DNA of 64,000 bases, taken from positions 1 through 64,000 of the forward strand of contig JANXUR010000043.1 of the NCBI GenBank assembly GCA_025356095.1. Direction: 5' to 3'. Position 1 is the first letter of the stretch, and each line of letters starts with the position of its first letter. A program made the position numbers and the translations under genes. The DNA is from Acidobacteriaceae bacterium. GTDB taxonomy: Bacteria; Acidobacteriota; Terriglobia; Terriglobales; Acidobacteriaceae. Positions 35,463 to 44,709 of the stretch are shown here, one piece after another. The notes under the pieces were generated by a model. It was not told the DNA's origin and searched no databases. It saw nothing but the letters and a program-made list of their open reading frames with translations.

Positions 35463-36395
35463 GTGCAAGCCCTTATAGATCAGGAAGTGATTCCGCACGA
35501 TTCGGTGACGCAGGAAGATGTGATGGCCGCTGGAGAAAGCGGGGAGTTGAAGGTGCACAGCTCCGTCTCCAGAATTCCTTTTTTTATTATTCACGCCTTG
35601 TGTCTGGTGGCGTTGTTTCTGCCCTTCCACTGGTATTGGGTGGGCCTGGCGGTGACGTTCTATTACATACGGATGTTTGGGGTGACGGCGGGATATCACC
35701 GTTATTTTTCGCATCGCTCGTACAAGCTGCATCGGGTGACCCAGTTTTTGATGGCATTTTTAGCGGAGAGTTCCGCCCAAAAGGGCGTGTTGTGGTGGGC
35801 GTCGCATCACCGGGTGCATCATGCCACGTCTGATACGCCAGAAGACATCCATTCGCCCATGCAAAAAGGTTTTTGGTGGGCGCATGTGGGCTGGGTGCTG
35901 AGTGGCAGGTATGACAAATACGACGAAAACTTGATTCGCGACTTTGCCAAGTTCCCTGAATTGCGCTGGATCAGCAAGCATTTTTTGGTGCCGCCGGTGG
36001 CGCTGGGTGTGGCGATGTTTGCAGGCGGATTTTTGTTTGGCGGATGGACTGCGGCATGGAGCGCGCTGATTTGGGGCTTCTTCATTTCAACCGTGGCTTG
36101 CTGGCACGGCACGTACACGATCAACTCGCTTTCACACGTGTGGGGCGGGCGGCGTTTTGAGACTACCGACGACAGCCGCAACAACTTTGTGCTGGCGCTC
36201 ATCACGATGGGCGAAGGCTGGCACAACAATCATCACTACCGGATGTACAGCACCCGGCAAGGGCTGCGCTGGTATGAGATTGACATGACCTACTACTTGC
36301 TGAAGATGATGAGCTGGGTGGGTTTGGCATGGGACTTGCGCGAACCGCGCGAGGAGCGTCCACAAGCGGGCAAGCAGCAGGGCATCGCCGCTTGA
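35463..36395 (+). CDS. Acyl-CoA/acyl-lipid delta-9-type fatty acid desaturase
   Basis: The protein has 310 residues from GTG 35463, chosen for AAGGAG at 35449-35454 (spacing 8). It is a membrane di-iron desaturase with the three His boxes HRYFSH, HHRVHH and HNNHH, and four membrane segments around them. The family introduces a cis double bond into acyl chains, giving the alkene substrate that CFA-type methyltransferases act on. It is the first gene of a plus-strand run: its TGA overlaps the TTG start of the flavin amine oxidase, followed by DUF1365 and a CFA synthase. Confidence 0.93.
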   Translation: MQALIDQEVIPHDSVTQEDVMAAGESGELKVHSSVSRIPFFIIHALCLVALFLPFHWYWVGLAVTFYYIRMFGVTAGYHRYFSHRSYKLHRVTQFLMAFLAESSAQKGVLWWASHHRVHHATSDTPEDIHSPMQKGFWWAHVGWVLSGRYDKYDENLIRDFAKFPELRWISKHFLVPPVALGVAMFAGGFLFGGWTAAWSALIWGFFISTVACWHGTYTINSLSHVWGGRRFETTDDSRNNFVLALITMGEGWHNNHHYRMYSTRQGLRWYEIDMTYYLLKMMSWVGLAWDLREPREERPQAGKQQGIAA

Positions 36396-37690
36396 GTCGT
36401 ATTGCGGTTATTGGATCGGGCATTGCGGGCATGGCTGCGGCTTACCTCTTGAGCAAGGATGTAAGCCGCCGCCACGAAGTTTGGCTTTACGAAAAAGATG
36501 ACCGCATCGGCGGCCATACTCACACTCATCCGATTGAAACCAGTCGCGGCGTCCTGCCGATTGATTCTGGATTTATTGTCCACAATGACAGAACCTACCC
36601 CCATTTGATTCGCCTGTTTGCGGAGTTGGGCGTGGAGCGCGAAAAAAGTGACATGAGCTTCGCGGTGACCGACCGCGCAACGGGCTTTGAGTATTCCAGC
36701 CACGGATTGGCAGGATTTTTCGCGACCAAGTTGTCGCTGGTGCGGCCGTCGCACTATCGCTTTCTGCTGGACACGCTGCGCTTTTATCGGGAGGCGGCGA
36801 AGTTGCTGAAGGACCCGGCAAATGTGCGGCTGACTTTGGGCGACTATCTGCGGGGAGCCAAGTTCGGGCCGGAGTTTGCGCGGTATTATCTGTATCCGAT
36901 GACGGCTTCTGTTTGGTCCACTTCGCTGGATGAGGTGGAGCAGTTTCCGGCGTTCACGCTGATTAAGTTCTTCGAGAATCACGGCTGGCTGGGGCGGAAT
37001 ACGAATCCGCAGTGGTACGTGCTGAAGGGCGGCAGTAGCAGTTACATCCCGAAAATTACTGCGCCCTATGCGGAGCGGATTGTGCGAAATGCAACGATAC
37101 GGGCGGTGCGGCGGAATCTGGCAGCGGGGCAAGCTCGGGGCGGGCAATCCGAAGGTGGGGTGACGCTCGTACATGAGGAAAGAGCGCCAGAGGTGTTTGA
37201 CGAAGTGGTGCTGGCCTGCCATGCGCCGCAGGCATTGGCGCTGCTGGAAGAGCCAACGGAGGCCGAGCGGGCGGTGTTGGGCGGCTTCCGCACCAGCCAC
37301 AATCAGGCGGTGATGCATACGGATGCGAGCATTCTGCCTCGGCGCAAGATTGCGCGGGCAAGTTGGAATTATTCGCTGGGCACGGGCATTCGAGCGGCGA
37401 CGTTGACCTATTCAATGAACCGCTTGCAGAACTTGCCGGTGCCTGACGGGGAAGAGTATTGTGTGACGCTGAACCAAAGCGGGCTGATTGACCCGGGCAA
37501 AGTGCTGCATACCATGGACTATGCGCATCCGCTGTACACACTGGAGGCGGTACGCTCACAGGAGCGTTGGGCGGAAGTGAGCGGGCAGCGACACACGCAC
37601 TTCTGCGGAGCCTACTGGTTTTACGGCTTCCACGAAGATGGCATGAAGTCCGCAGTGCGGGTAGCGAAGTCGCTGGGCGTGGAGTGGTAG
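36392..37690 (+). CDS. FAD-dependent amine-oxidase-type enzyme of the lipid cluster
   Basis: The protein has 432 residues from TTG 36392, which overlaps the desaturase stop (TTGA) and begins right at the FAD-binding strand IAVIGSGIAGMAAAYLL with GSGIAG. The second FAD element KDDRIGGHTHTH follows at about residue 37. This subfamily (PF01593-like, often labelled amine oxidase or dehydrosqualene-desaturase-like) regularly neighbours DUF1365 and CFA synthase. In alphaproteobacteria similar sets are linked to singlet-oxygen response and furan fatty acid formation. Its own reaction here is unknown; lipid oxidation is likely. Confidence 0.88.
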   Translation: MSRIAVIGSGIAGMAAAYLLSKDVSRRHEVWLYEKDDRIGGHTHTHPIETSRGVLPIDSGFIVHNDRTYPHLIRLFAELGVEREKSDMSFAVTDRATGFEYSSHGLAGFFATKLSLVRPSHYRFLLDTLRFYREAAKLLKDPANVRLTLGDYLRGAKFGPEFARYYLYPMTASVWSTSLDEVEQFPAFTLIKFFENHGWLGRNTNPQWYVLKGGSSSYIPKITAPYAERIVRNATIRAVRRNLAAGQARGGQSEGGVTLVHEERAPEVFDEVVLACHAPQALALLEEPTEAERAVLGGFRTSHNQAVMHTDASILPRRKIARASWNYSLGTGIRAATLTYSMNRLQNLPVPDGEEYCVTLNQSGLIDPGKVLHTMDYAHPLYTLEAVRSQERWAEVSGQRHTHFCGAYWFYGFHEDGMKSAVRVAKSLGVEW

Positions 37691-37733
37691 TGGCGACAGT
37701 TGTGCGGGAGAGCATGGGCGTGGAGCGTTGAAG

Positions 37734-38534
37734 ATGGAATCGGCGATTTATACCGGAACACTGCGGCACCGGCGCTTCCGTCCTAAAGCGCATGAGTTCG
37801 GATATCCAATATTTATGGCGTTTTTGGATGTGGATCGGTTGCCAGAGCTGATGCAGGTTTCGCGATTTACAGGCTACAATCGCTGGAATTGGGCGAGCTA
37901 TTGCGAACGCGACCACTTTGGCGATGCGGAGTTGCCGCTGCGAGAGCGTCTGCGAAACGACGCCGAAAGCCATGCCGTCACGATGCCGGAGGGGCCGATT
38001 TTCTTGCTCACGCATTTGCGATATCTGGGTTACAACTTTAATCCAGTAAGTTTCTTTTACTGTTATGACAATTCTGGAGCTTTAGCGTGCGTTATGGCGG
38101 AGGTGAACAATACCTTTGCTGAGACCCACAACTACTGGCTGACATCCAACGAGTGCGTGCAGCGTGGGCCAGAGAGCTTGCGCTACGAGTTTGACAAGGC
38201 GTTTCATGTGTCGCCGTTTATGGGCTTGCAGCAGCGGTATCAGTGGACGTTTACGGATCCGGACGAGACGCTAGTAGTGCAGTCGAATTCCAGCGAAGCT
38301 GGCGAAGCGATTTTTGATTCAACACTCAAGCTGGAACGCCGCGTCTGGACGGCGGAGAACCTGCGGGAGGAGCTGTTAAGGTTTCCGTGGATGACCGCTA
38401 AGGTTGTGTTTGATATCCACTGGCAGGCGCTGCGGTTGATTGGTAAGCGGGTTCCGGTGGTGCATCATCCCGGGCCGGGCAGATTTGCGGAAGCACCTAC
38501 GCGGAATTTTGCGGCGAGGTGGAGCAATAAGTAG
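37734..38534 (+). CDS. DUF1365 family protein of the lipid cluster
   Basis: The protein has 266 residues from ATG 37734 (GGAG at 37722-37725, spacing 8; a TTG two codons earlier is less likely). The family start SAIYTGTLRHRRFRPKAHEF and the central RYLGYNFNPVSFFYCYD are diagnostic of DUF1365. The function is unknown, but the gene nearly always stands between a flavin amine oxidase and a CFA-synthase-like gene, exactly as here, so it likely helps lipid tail modification. No membrane segment is evident. Confidence 0.93.
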   Translation: MESAIYTGTLRHRRFRPKAHEFGYPIFMAFLDVDRLPELMQVSRFTGYNRWNWASYCERDHFGDAELPLRERLRNDAESHAVTMPEGPIFLLTHLRYLGYNFNPVSFFYCYDNSGALACVMAEVNNTFAETHNYWLTSNECVQRGPESLRYEFDKAFHVSPFMGLQQRYQWTFTDPDETLVVQSNSSEAGEAIFDSTLKLERRVWTAENLREELLRFPWMTAKVVFDIHWQALRLIGKRVPVVHHPGPGRFAEAPTRNFAARWSNK

Positions 38535-38579
38535 GCAGTAGCGGTAGGCTTGCGCTAGTGGGCACGGGGGCAGAGACGA

Positions 38580-39901
38580 GTGAGTACGCAGGCAACACGA
38601 CCGGGAGACAATTCGTTAGTGCATGAATCAGAGGTGGGGCTGGAAGCTCCATCTAGCCCTGGTGTGCGGGTTGGACTAATGCAGCACGTGGCCAAGCGTC
38701 TGGTGCTAAAGGCGCTGGCGCGGACCAGTAACGGGCTACTGGAAGTAGTATCGGCGGGCGAGACTTATCGCTTTGGCAATCCGGCGGCGGAGTTGCGAGC
38801 GCAAATACGGGTAAGGGATGAATCCTTCTTTCAACGGATTGCCGTGAGTGGTGATATTGGTCTGGCGAGAGCTACATGGAAGGCTTGTGGTCTACCCCAG
38901 ACTTAGTAAGTGTGATTCGAGTTTTTGTGCGCAACTTAGAAGCGATGGAGTCCGAACACGCGGTTTTTTCGTGGCTTGGCCGCAAGGTAGACTATCTGCG
39001 GCACCGACTGCGGAGTAATACGGTAGAAGGTTCGCGCAAGAATATCGCTCACCACTACGACTTAGGGAACGAGTTTTATAAACTCTTTTTGGATGAGCGG
39101 CTGGCCTACTCATGCGGCATCCATTACACTGCCGCGGATACGCTGGAGCAGGCGCAGGTGCAAAAGTTTGACCGCATCTGCCAGAAGCTGCAATTGACTC
39201 CGCAGGATCATCTGCTGGAGGTTGGCACAGGCTGGGGCGGCTTTGCGGCACATGCGGCACGCGAGTACGGCTGCCGGGTTACGACTACTACGATTAGCCG
39301 CGAGCAGCATGATTTTGCGCAAAGGCACTTTGAGGGGATGGGCGAAGCGGGCAAGCGGATTGAGTTGCTGTTCTGCGACTATCGGCACCTGCCGGAAGTG
39401 ACGGCTACTCGTTTTGACAAGTTAGTGAGTATTGAGATGTTCGAGGCGGTGGGCCGCGAGCACTATGACAAATACTTTGGCGTTTGCGACCGAATGTTGA
39501 AGCGAGAAGGTGTGGGGTTGATCCAAACCATCACCATTAAAGAGCAGGTATGGGACGCCTACCGCTGGCAGAGCGACTGGATCAAGAAGCATATCTTCCC
39601 CGGTTCGGAACTAGCTTCTCTGGCGGAAATCAGCAAGTCTCTGGGGAGAAGTACGTCACTGCAGGTGTTCAATCTGGAAGATATCGGCGAGCACTATGTG
39701 CTAACTTTGCGGGAGTGGCGCAGCCGCTTTCTGGCGCAGTTGGATCAAGTTAGATTGCTAGGGTTTGATCAGACCTTTATCCGCACATGGGACTACTATC
39801 TAGCATACTGCGAGGGCGCATTCCACGAGCGCTACATCAGTGACGTGCAGTTGATGATGACCAAGATCGGGAACGGGCAGCGTCTGTGGGGCGAGCCGTA
39901 A
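38580..39901 (+). pseudogene. Cyclopropane-fatty-acyl-phospholipid synthase, single-base frameshift
   Basis: Two overlapping reading frames together make one complete CFA synthase. The first (38580-38906, GTG start) gives the N-terminal lipid-side part to SGDIGL, then leaves the family. The second frame takes over with GESYMEGLWSTPDL and runs to 39901 with HHYDLGNEFYKLFLD, LLEVGTGWGGFA (SAM loop) and SIEMFEAVG. Restoring one G in CTGG at about 38862-38865 would join them. It is either a true inactivating mutation, a sequence error, or less likely programmed slippage. An intact gene would encode about 440 residues and methylenate cis-unsaturated phospholipid chains. Confidence 0.88.
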
Positions 39902-39966
39902 GGCAGGGACAACCGTTGCCGGTTCGTGCATTGGATGGATGATAGCTTCAGGAATCTGAAAAATCG

Positions 39967-41283
39967 CTACGGCAAGTCGGCGAGTACTGCTTCAGCAGCG
40001 CGGCGGCCGCTCAGCAGAGCTCCGTTAATGGAGGCGGTGTCGCAGTAGTCTCCGCAAATGTAAAGTCCCTTGGCCAGCCGCGGATCGCGCGCAGCTACTC
40101 CTCCCGCTTCGGGACTTTGGTCGGGTAAGCAAAAGGGGATGACGTAGCTCCTCAAGTACCGCCAGTCCCGGACGCCTTCACCGAACCATCCGCATAGCTC
40201 TTCTAGCACTGTGGCGGCCAGAGCGGCTTCGTCCTGCGCGGATACTCCTACCAAACTTACTGAGATTAAGTGCTGTCCTGCTGGCGAGTAAGTAGGCTGA
40301 ATCTGGCTGACCACGCACATATTGTTGACCAAGCCCGTGCCGCTGCCGTTGAGGACTAACATGCGGTCCAGTAGAGGTGCCTGGCTTGTAGCGAAATACA
40401 AGCAGGTGGTGGCGCGTTGCAACTGGCCCGTTGGGCCTCCATAGTGTGCCGCGTCGCCCAGCAGGCGGGCGGCGTGGGGCTGATCGGCGGCAACGATGAC
40501 GGAGGGTGCGGTGAGAATGGTGCCGTCAGCGAGGCGAACCCCAGATGGCTCGACGTGTTGGACTGGCGTATTGAGGTGAATTGCTCCCGGCGCGATCTGC
40601 GCTGCGAGCTGGCTGGCCATGGCTCCCGTGCCGCGCGCGGGCAGGGCCGCGTCGCCTTCGGAAAACATTTTGAAGACGAATTCAAGCATGCGGCTGGAGG
40701 TGGCGAGTTCGCGCTCTAAAAAAATGCCGCGATAGAACGGGCCAAAAAATTGCTGGATTGCGGCAGGCGAAAAGCCGAGTGTGGCCAGGCGTTCGGCGGT
40801 AGTGTGCTCGGGTGCAGCCAGAATCTCTTCGACGTTGGTAGCTTGCAGGCGTTCGCGCAGGGTGCGGATGCGGAGCTTGTCGCCCATGGGCAGTGCGGAG
40901 GAGAAGGCGATTTCTGCCATACGATCCTTCATGCGCCACGGGTCGGCCAGCAGGTGGAGCTTGGCAGGGCTACTGGTTCGGCTGGTGGCGCTGCTGGCAA
41001 CCTTTTCGAGAAAAACCAGTGAGCCGGGATCGAAAGTTCTCAGTTCCAGTGTGGCAAAGTCGAGCACACGGCGGGCTTCAGGATATGCGGTGAGGAGCAC
41101 TTGAAAGCCGCGGTCGAGCAGAAAGCCATCCACCACGTCAGTGCGGGCGCGGCCGCCGATGCCGTCGGAGGCTTCGAGGACGAGACATGTCTGGCCGTGG
41201 GCGGCGAGTTCACGCGCGGCGGCAAGGCCAGCTAGGCCGGCGCCAACTATGATGGCTGCGGGTGCGTCAGAGGAAGAGGGCAT
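39967..41283 (-). CDS. NAD(P)/FAD-dependent oxidoreductase (phytoene-desaturase-like)
   Basis: This 438-residue flavoprotein has the dinucleotide motif IIVGAGLAGLAAARELA near residue 11-27 and the second motif ASDGIGGRARTD just after. The C-terminal FAD-closing segment is LYICGDYCDTASINGALLSG. It belongs to the broad amine-oxidase/protoporphyrinogen-oxidase/phytoene-desaturase group. The substrate is not visible. It neighbours ferrochelatase, but I see no specific features of the haem pathway oxidases, so that role stays speculative. It is convergent with the CFA synthase gene. Confidence 0.85.
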   Translation of the reverse strand: MPSSSDAPAAIIVGAGLAGLAAARELAAHGQTCLVLEASDGIGGRARTDVVDGFLLDRGFQVLLTAYPEARRVLDFATLELRTFDPGSLVFLEKVASSATSRTSSPAKLHLLADPWRMKDRMAEIAFSSALPMGDKLRIRTLRERLQATNVEEILAAPEHTTAERLATLGFSPAAIQQFFGPFYRGIFLERELATSSRMLEFVFKMFSEGDAALPARGTGAMASQLAAQIAPGAIHLNTPVQHVEPSGVRLADGTILTAPSVIVAADQPHAARLLGDAAHYGGPTGQLQRATTCLYFATSQAPLLDRMLVLNGSGTGLVNNMCVVSQIQPTYSPAGQHLISVSLVGVSAQDEAALAATVLEELCGWFGEGVRDWRYLRSYVIPFCLPDQSPEAGGVAARDPRLAKGLYICGDYCDTASINGALLSGRRAAEAVLADLP

Positions 41284-41490
41284 GCCTTGATTTTAACGGA
41301 AGGAGGCAAGTGGCAAATTGCTGGGCGAAGTAGGAGAAGCTGCTCCAGAAATGGGGACACCGACCTGAGCGTGGAAGCCGAGACGGTAAGCTTGGGGTTC
41401 GGCTGAGCTTGTCGGTGGCGTCTAGAGCACCGAAATGTGCAAGCAATTGCAAGGACGTGTCGTGATGGTAACTGCAACTTGAGTAGGCAT

Positions 41491-42567
41491 TTACGCCCCC
41501 GGCCGTGCCGTTGGCCGTGCTGGTGGCGGGGTACAGCAGACTTCGGCACACAGGGTTCTGGTCCCTTCGGCACCAATGGCTAGGCGGGGAGTGCGGTCTT
41601 CTATGCGCTCAACGATTAATTCGCGGATCATGTGGATGAAGCGCGGGTGGACGCCCACCGCCCCGGCGCGAACCATGTTCAGTCCAATCTCATGGGCGAG
41701 TTCCTGCGCTTGGGTGTCGAGGTCAAAGAGCACTTCCATGTGGTCGGAGATAAAGCCGAGTGGCATAACCACCACGTCTTGATGTTTTCCTTCTGCCTTC
41801 ACTTGCTTTAGATAGTCGAGAATATCGGGTTCGAGCCAGGGCTGGGTGGGCGGGCCGCTGCGGCTTTGATATACCAGCCGCCAGGAGTCTTCGGAACTGT
41901 CGTCGCGTCCCAGGGCCTTAGCAACGATTCCGCCAGCCATCTTGAGTTGTGCTTCATAGTCGCAGCCCGAAGCCATGCTCATGGGGATGGCGTGGGCGGT
42001 GAAAATTAAGTGTGCGGCATCGCGGCGACCTGCTTCTTCAGGAATCTGGGCGAGGGCGTCGCGAACGCGGTCGGCCACGCAAGCCAGAAAGTCGGGATGG
42101 TTCCAGAAGACGCGGAGCTTATCTATTTCTAAAGCAGGGGATCCCACGTTGGCTTCGGCAGCAATTTCCACCAGTGACTGCCGGGCGCGGGCGAGGTCTT
42201 CCAGATACTGACGGCAGCCAGAGTAGGAAGAAAACGCAGAGGTCACGTAAGCGAGGGCGCGCTTCACGCCGTCGGCCTGCATTTGCTTCAGGGTATCGGC
42301 TAGCATGGGATGCCAGTTGCGGTTGCCCCAATAAATTGGCAGTTTAGGGCCGTTGGCTTCAAGTTCCACTTTAAGCGCAGCGATAAGCTGCTGGTTTTGG
42401 CCGTTGATGGGGCTTTTGCCGCCAAAATGGTAGTAGTGCTCGGCGACTTCGAGCATGCGTTCGCGGGGTACGTTCTTCCCGCGCAACACGTTTTCAAGAA
42501 ACGGCATGACGTCATCGGGCTTATCTGGCCCGCCGAAGGAGACTACGAGTAGGGCGTCATAATTCAT
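41491..42567 (-). CDS. hemH: Ferrochelatase
   Basis: The protein has 358 residues from ATG 42567, which begins the conserved NYDALLVVSFGGPDKPDD and has GGAG nine bases upstream; the longer ORF adds 104 unrelated residues. The active-site His is in FTAHAIPMSM and the acidic partner in ISDHMEVLFDLD. It inserts iron into (copro)porphyrin to form haem; which porphyrin cannot be told by eye. The C-terminal tail has three Cys (TLCAEVCC) before a Pro-rich end, possibly an iron-sulfur cluster site as in some other ferrochelatases. Confidence 0.93.
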   Translation of the reverse strand: MNYDALLVVSFGGPDKPDDVMPFLENVLRGKNVPRERMLEVAEHYYHFGGKSPINGQNQQLIAALKVELEANGPKLPIYWGNRNWHPMLADTLKQMQADGVKRALAYVTSAFSSYSGCRQYLEDLARARQSLVEIAAEANVGSPALEIDKLRVFWNHPDFLACVADRVRDALAQIPEEAGRRDAAHLIFTAHAIPMSMASGCDYEAQLKMAGGIVAKALGRDDSSEDSWRLVYQSRSGPPTQPWLEPDILDYLKQVKAEGKHQDVVVMPLGFISDHMEVLFDLDTQAQELAHEIGLNMVRAGAVGVHPRFIHMIRELIVERIEDRTPRLAIGAEGTRTLCAEVCCTPPPARPTARPGA

Positions 42568-42934
42568 GGCGAATGGCTCCATGCTATCAGAGCCGGGGCG
42601 GGGAATTTGGTGCGCTGGAACACATGATTTGAGGCGGGAGAAAAACCTACGGGGCAGTCCTGGCCGGACTGCCCCATTAAAATACGCGCGATTAATTCGA
42701 CGGTTGCCAGAGGAGACTTGCGCCGAACGGACCGGGACGAAATGGCTCGCTACGGTGCGCGTTGTAAAGGTTAACGACAGGTTAACTGGAAAAATATGAT
42801 TGTGGAATGGCACAAGAGAACGGGCCACCCCCCACGAAGGTGCTATAAGTTGGCGGTGGAGCTGGATAGAGCTGTGCAAAAAAGGGACTTACAGACGAAC
42901 GAGCGAACCGTGCTCCGCTGCTGGTGATGTGGGT
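42568..42934. other. 367-bp gap between hemH and the amidohydrolase gene
   Basis: It holds a 10-bp GC stem (42651-42660 with 42666-42675; read on the minus strand a T-rich stretch follows a few bases later) and the GGTTAAC repeat. I see no gene. The stem could end transcription of the amidohydrolase gene or lie in the hemH leader. Confidence 0.45.
42769..42786. promoter_or_regulatory. Direct repeat GGTTAAC upstream of hemH, possible regulator site
   Basis: GGTTAAC occurs at 42769-42775 and again at 42780-42786, 11 bp apart, about one helix turn. The core GTTAAC is itself a palindrome. It lies about 200 bp before the hemH start in a gene-free gap. Confidence 0.35.
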
Positions 42935-44596
42935 TTACGATTCGTACACCCAGCGACCCCCGGCCATGGTGCGCTCGATGGGGATGTTGACTATGTTGAG
43001 CGGGTCCTCCTTGAAGACGTCGCGGCCTAAGACTACAAGGTCAGCGAACTTGCCAGCTTCAATCGAGCCTTTCTGATCTTCTTCGAACGAGGCGTAGGCA
43101 CCATTCCTAGTGCCGACACGAATGGCTTCTTCTAGTGTGATGCGCTGCTTTGGCCCCCAGACGGTGCCATGCATATCGGCGCGGGTCACTTCGGATTGTA
43201 GAGCCATCATCGGCTCAAAGGGGCCGGGCGGGTAGTCGGAGGCTTGGGTGGCGCGAATGCCTGCGTCGAGAAAGCTGCGTAGGGCAAACATATGGTCTAC
43301 GCGCTCGGCACCGTACTCCTTCATTTTTTCGCCGTGGTAGTAGGCATAAGTGGAAAATGGGGTGGGGATGGCACCCAGATTCTTGATGCGTTGCACCAAT
43401 GAGTCGTTAATCAGAGTGCAGTGCTCCAAGCGGAAGCGCGGGTCTTTGCGGGGAAATTCCTTCTGCAGGCGTTCGTACACTCGCAGTGTTTGGTCAATGG
43501 CAACGTCGCCATTGGCGTGGGTGCCGAGTTGCCATCCAGCCAGGTGCGCACGCTTGGCCTGCTCGTAGTGCTCGGCTTCGGGGGTAACGAGAATGCCAAA
43601 GTCGTCGGGGCGGCCGACGTAGGGCTGGGAGAGTCGGGCGGTGCGCTCGGAGATAGAGCCGTCGCAGATCATCTTCTGGCCTCCGACCTTCACCCACTCG
43701 TCGCCGAGGCCGGTGCGGACACCCGCTTCGATCAACTTGGGTACAAACTCGTAATAGATCATGCAGTATATGCGGAGGCTGAGGTCGCCGGATTCGCGTG
43801 CGTCCTGATAGGCGCGGAGGTAGTCTGGGGTGCCTTCGGCGTCGGTGACGCTGGTGACGCCGGAACGTGACATCATGCGCGCAATGAGCTTGACGCCCTC
43901 GCGATGGTCGTCGCGGGAAAAGGTTTGCGGGTTGGCAGCTTCAATGATCGCGCGCGCGTTTTCTCTCACATGGCCGGTGAGCTTACCGGTGGCGGGGTCG
44001 CGGTCGAAGCGGCCGCCGGGAGGGTCGGGAGTCTTGTCATCTACCTTGGCTACTTGCAGCGCGAGGGCATTGGTCCAGCCGGTGTGACCGCCGCGATGCA
44101 CTACGAGGACGGGGTGGTTGGGCGCGACGGCGGTGAGTTCTTCCAAAGTAAGCGGCCGGCCTTCTACCGTTTTGGTGTCGTCGTACTTGAAGCCCAGAAC
44201 CCATTGGCCCTTGGGTGTCTTGGCGGCGCGTTGGCGCAGGGCTTCCAAAATAGCCGCAATGGAGCGCAGGTCACAATCCACCATGCGAAGGTGACTGAGG
44301 CCCGCTTCTGCAGGATGGGAGTGGGCGTCTATAAAGCCGGGCAGTACGCGCTTACCGCCGAGATCTATCTTCTTCGTGCGTCCAGTAGACAGGGCTAGGA
44401 TCTCGTCATTTGAGCCTACGGCAAAAAACCTGCCGTCGGAGATAGCGACGGCTTGCGCGTGGGGTTGCCGAGGATTCACCGTCCAGAAGTCGCCGTGATG
44501 CAAGATGAGGTCGGGCTCGGTGCGGTCGAGGGCGAAGAGAGAGCTGGCAGCGAGAGCGCTGATTCCGGTGAGAAAAGTGCGGCGCGTCGGGTACAT
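42935..44596 (-). CDS. Tat-exported amidohydrolase (YtcJ-like, amidohydrolase 3)
   Basis: The protein has 553 residues from ATG 44596, chosen for GGAGG just upstream and the export signal YPTRRTFLTGISALAASS, with twin Arg typical of Tat. The metal site HSHP (HxH) follows GKRVLPGFIDA, with further motifs VLVVHRGGHTGW, QLGTHANGD and ASDYPPG. It fits the amidohydrolase-3 family, which hydrolyses N-acyl, carbamoyl or cyclic amide bonds; substrate unknown. Downstream hemH is about 370 bp away, so it is probably separate. Confidence 0.9.
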   Translation of the reverse strand: MYPTRRTFLTGISALAASSLFALDRTEPDLILHHGDFWTVNPRQPHAQAVAISDGRFFAVGSNDEILALSTGRTKKIDLGGKRVLPGFIDAHSHPAEAGLSHLRMVDCDLRSIAAILEALRQRAAKTPKGQWVLGFKYDDTKTVEGRPLTLEELTAVAPNHPVLVVHRGGHTGWTNALALQVAKVDDKTPDPPGGRFDRDPATGKLTGHVRENARAIIEAANPQTFSRDDHREGVKLIARMMSRSGVTSVTDAEGTPDYLRAYQDARESGDLSLRIYCMIYYEFVPKLIEAGVRTGLGDEWVKVGGQKMICDGSISERTARLSQPYVGRPDDFGILVTPEAEHYEQAKRAHLAGWQLGTHANGDVAIDQTLRVYERLQKEFPRKDPRFRLEHCTLINDSLVQRIKNLGAIPTPFSTYAYYHGEKMKEYGAERVDHMFALRSFLDAGIRATQASDYPPGPFEPMMALQSEVTRADMHGTVWGPKQRITLEEAIRVGTRNGAYASFEEDQKGSIEAGKFADLVVLGRDVFKEDPLNIVNIPIERTMAGGRWVYES

Positions 44597-44709
44597 GAAG
44601 CCTCCGGGAGGATTGGCAGGAGTGTAACAGAAAGTAGGAATAAGAATCCCCGTCCAAGCGACGCTTGGACGGGGCAACCGTTTCGTGCTGCGCTTTAGGC
44701 TGGACTTGC

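Noticed and set aside
35305-35478. 57-residue ORF with a CxxC pair ahead of the desaturase
   Set aside because: It has a moderate ribosome site and YYCGACGRGD, but overlaps the desaturase start and has no supporting context; too weak to call.
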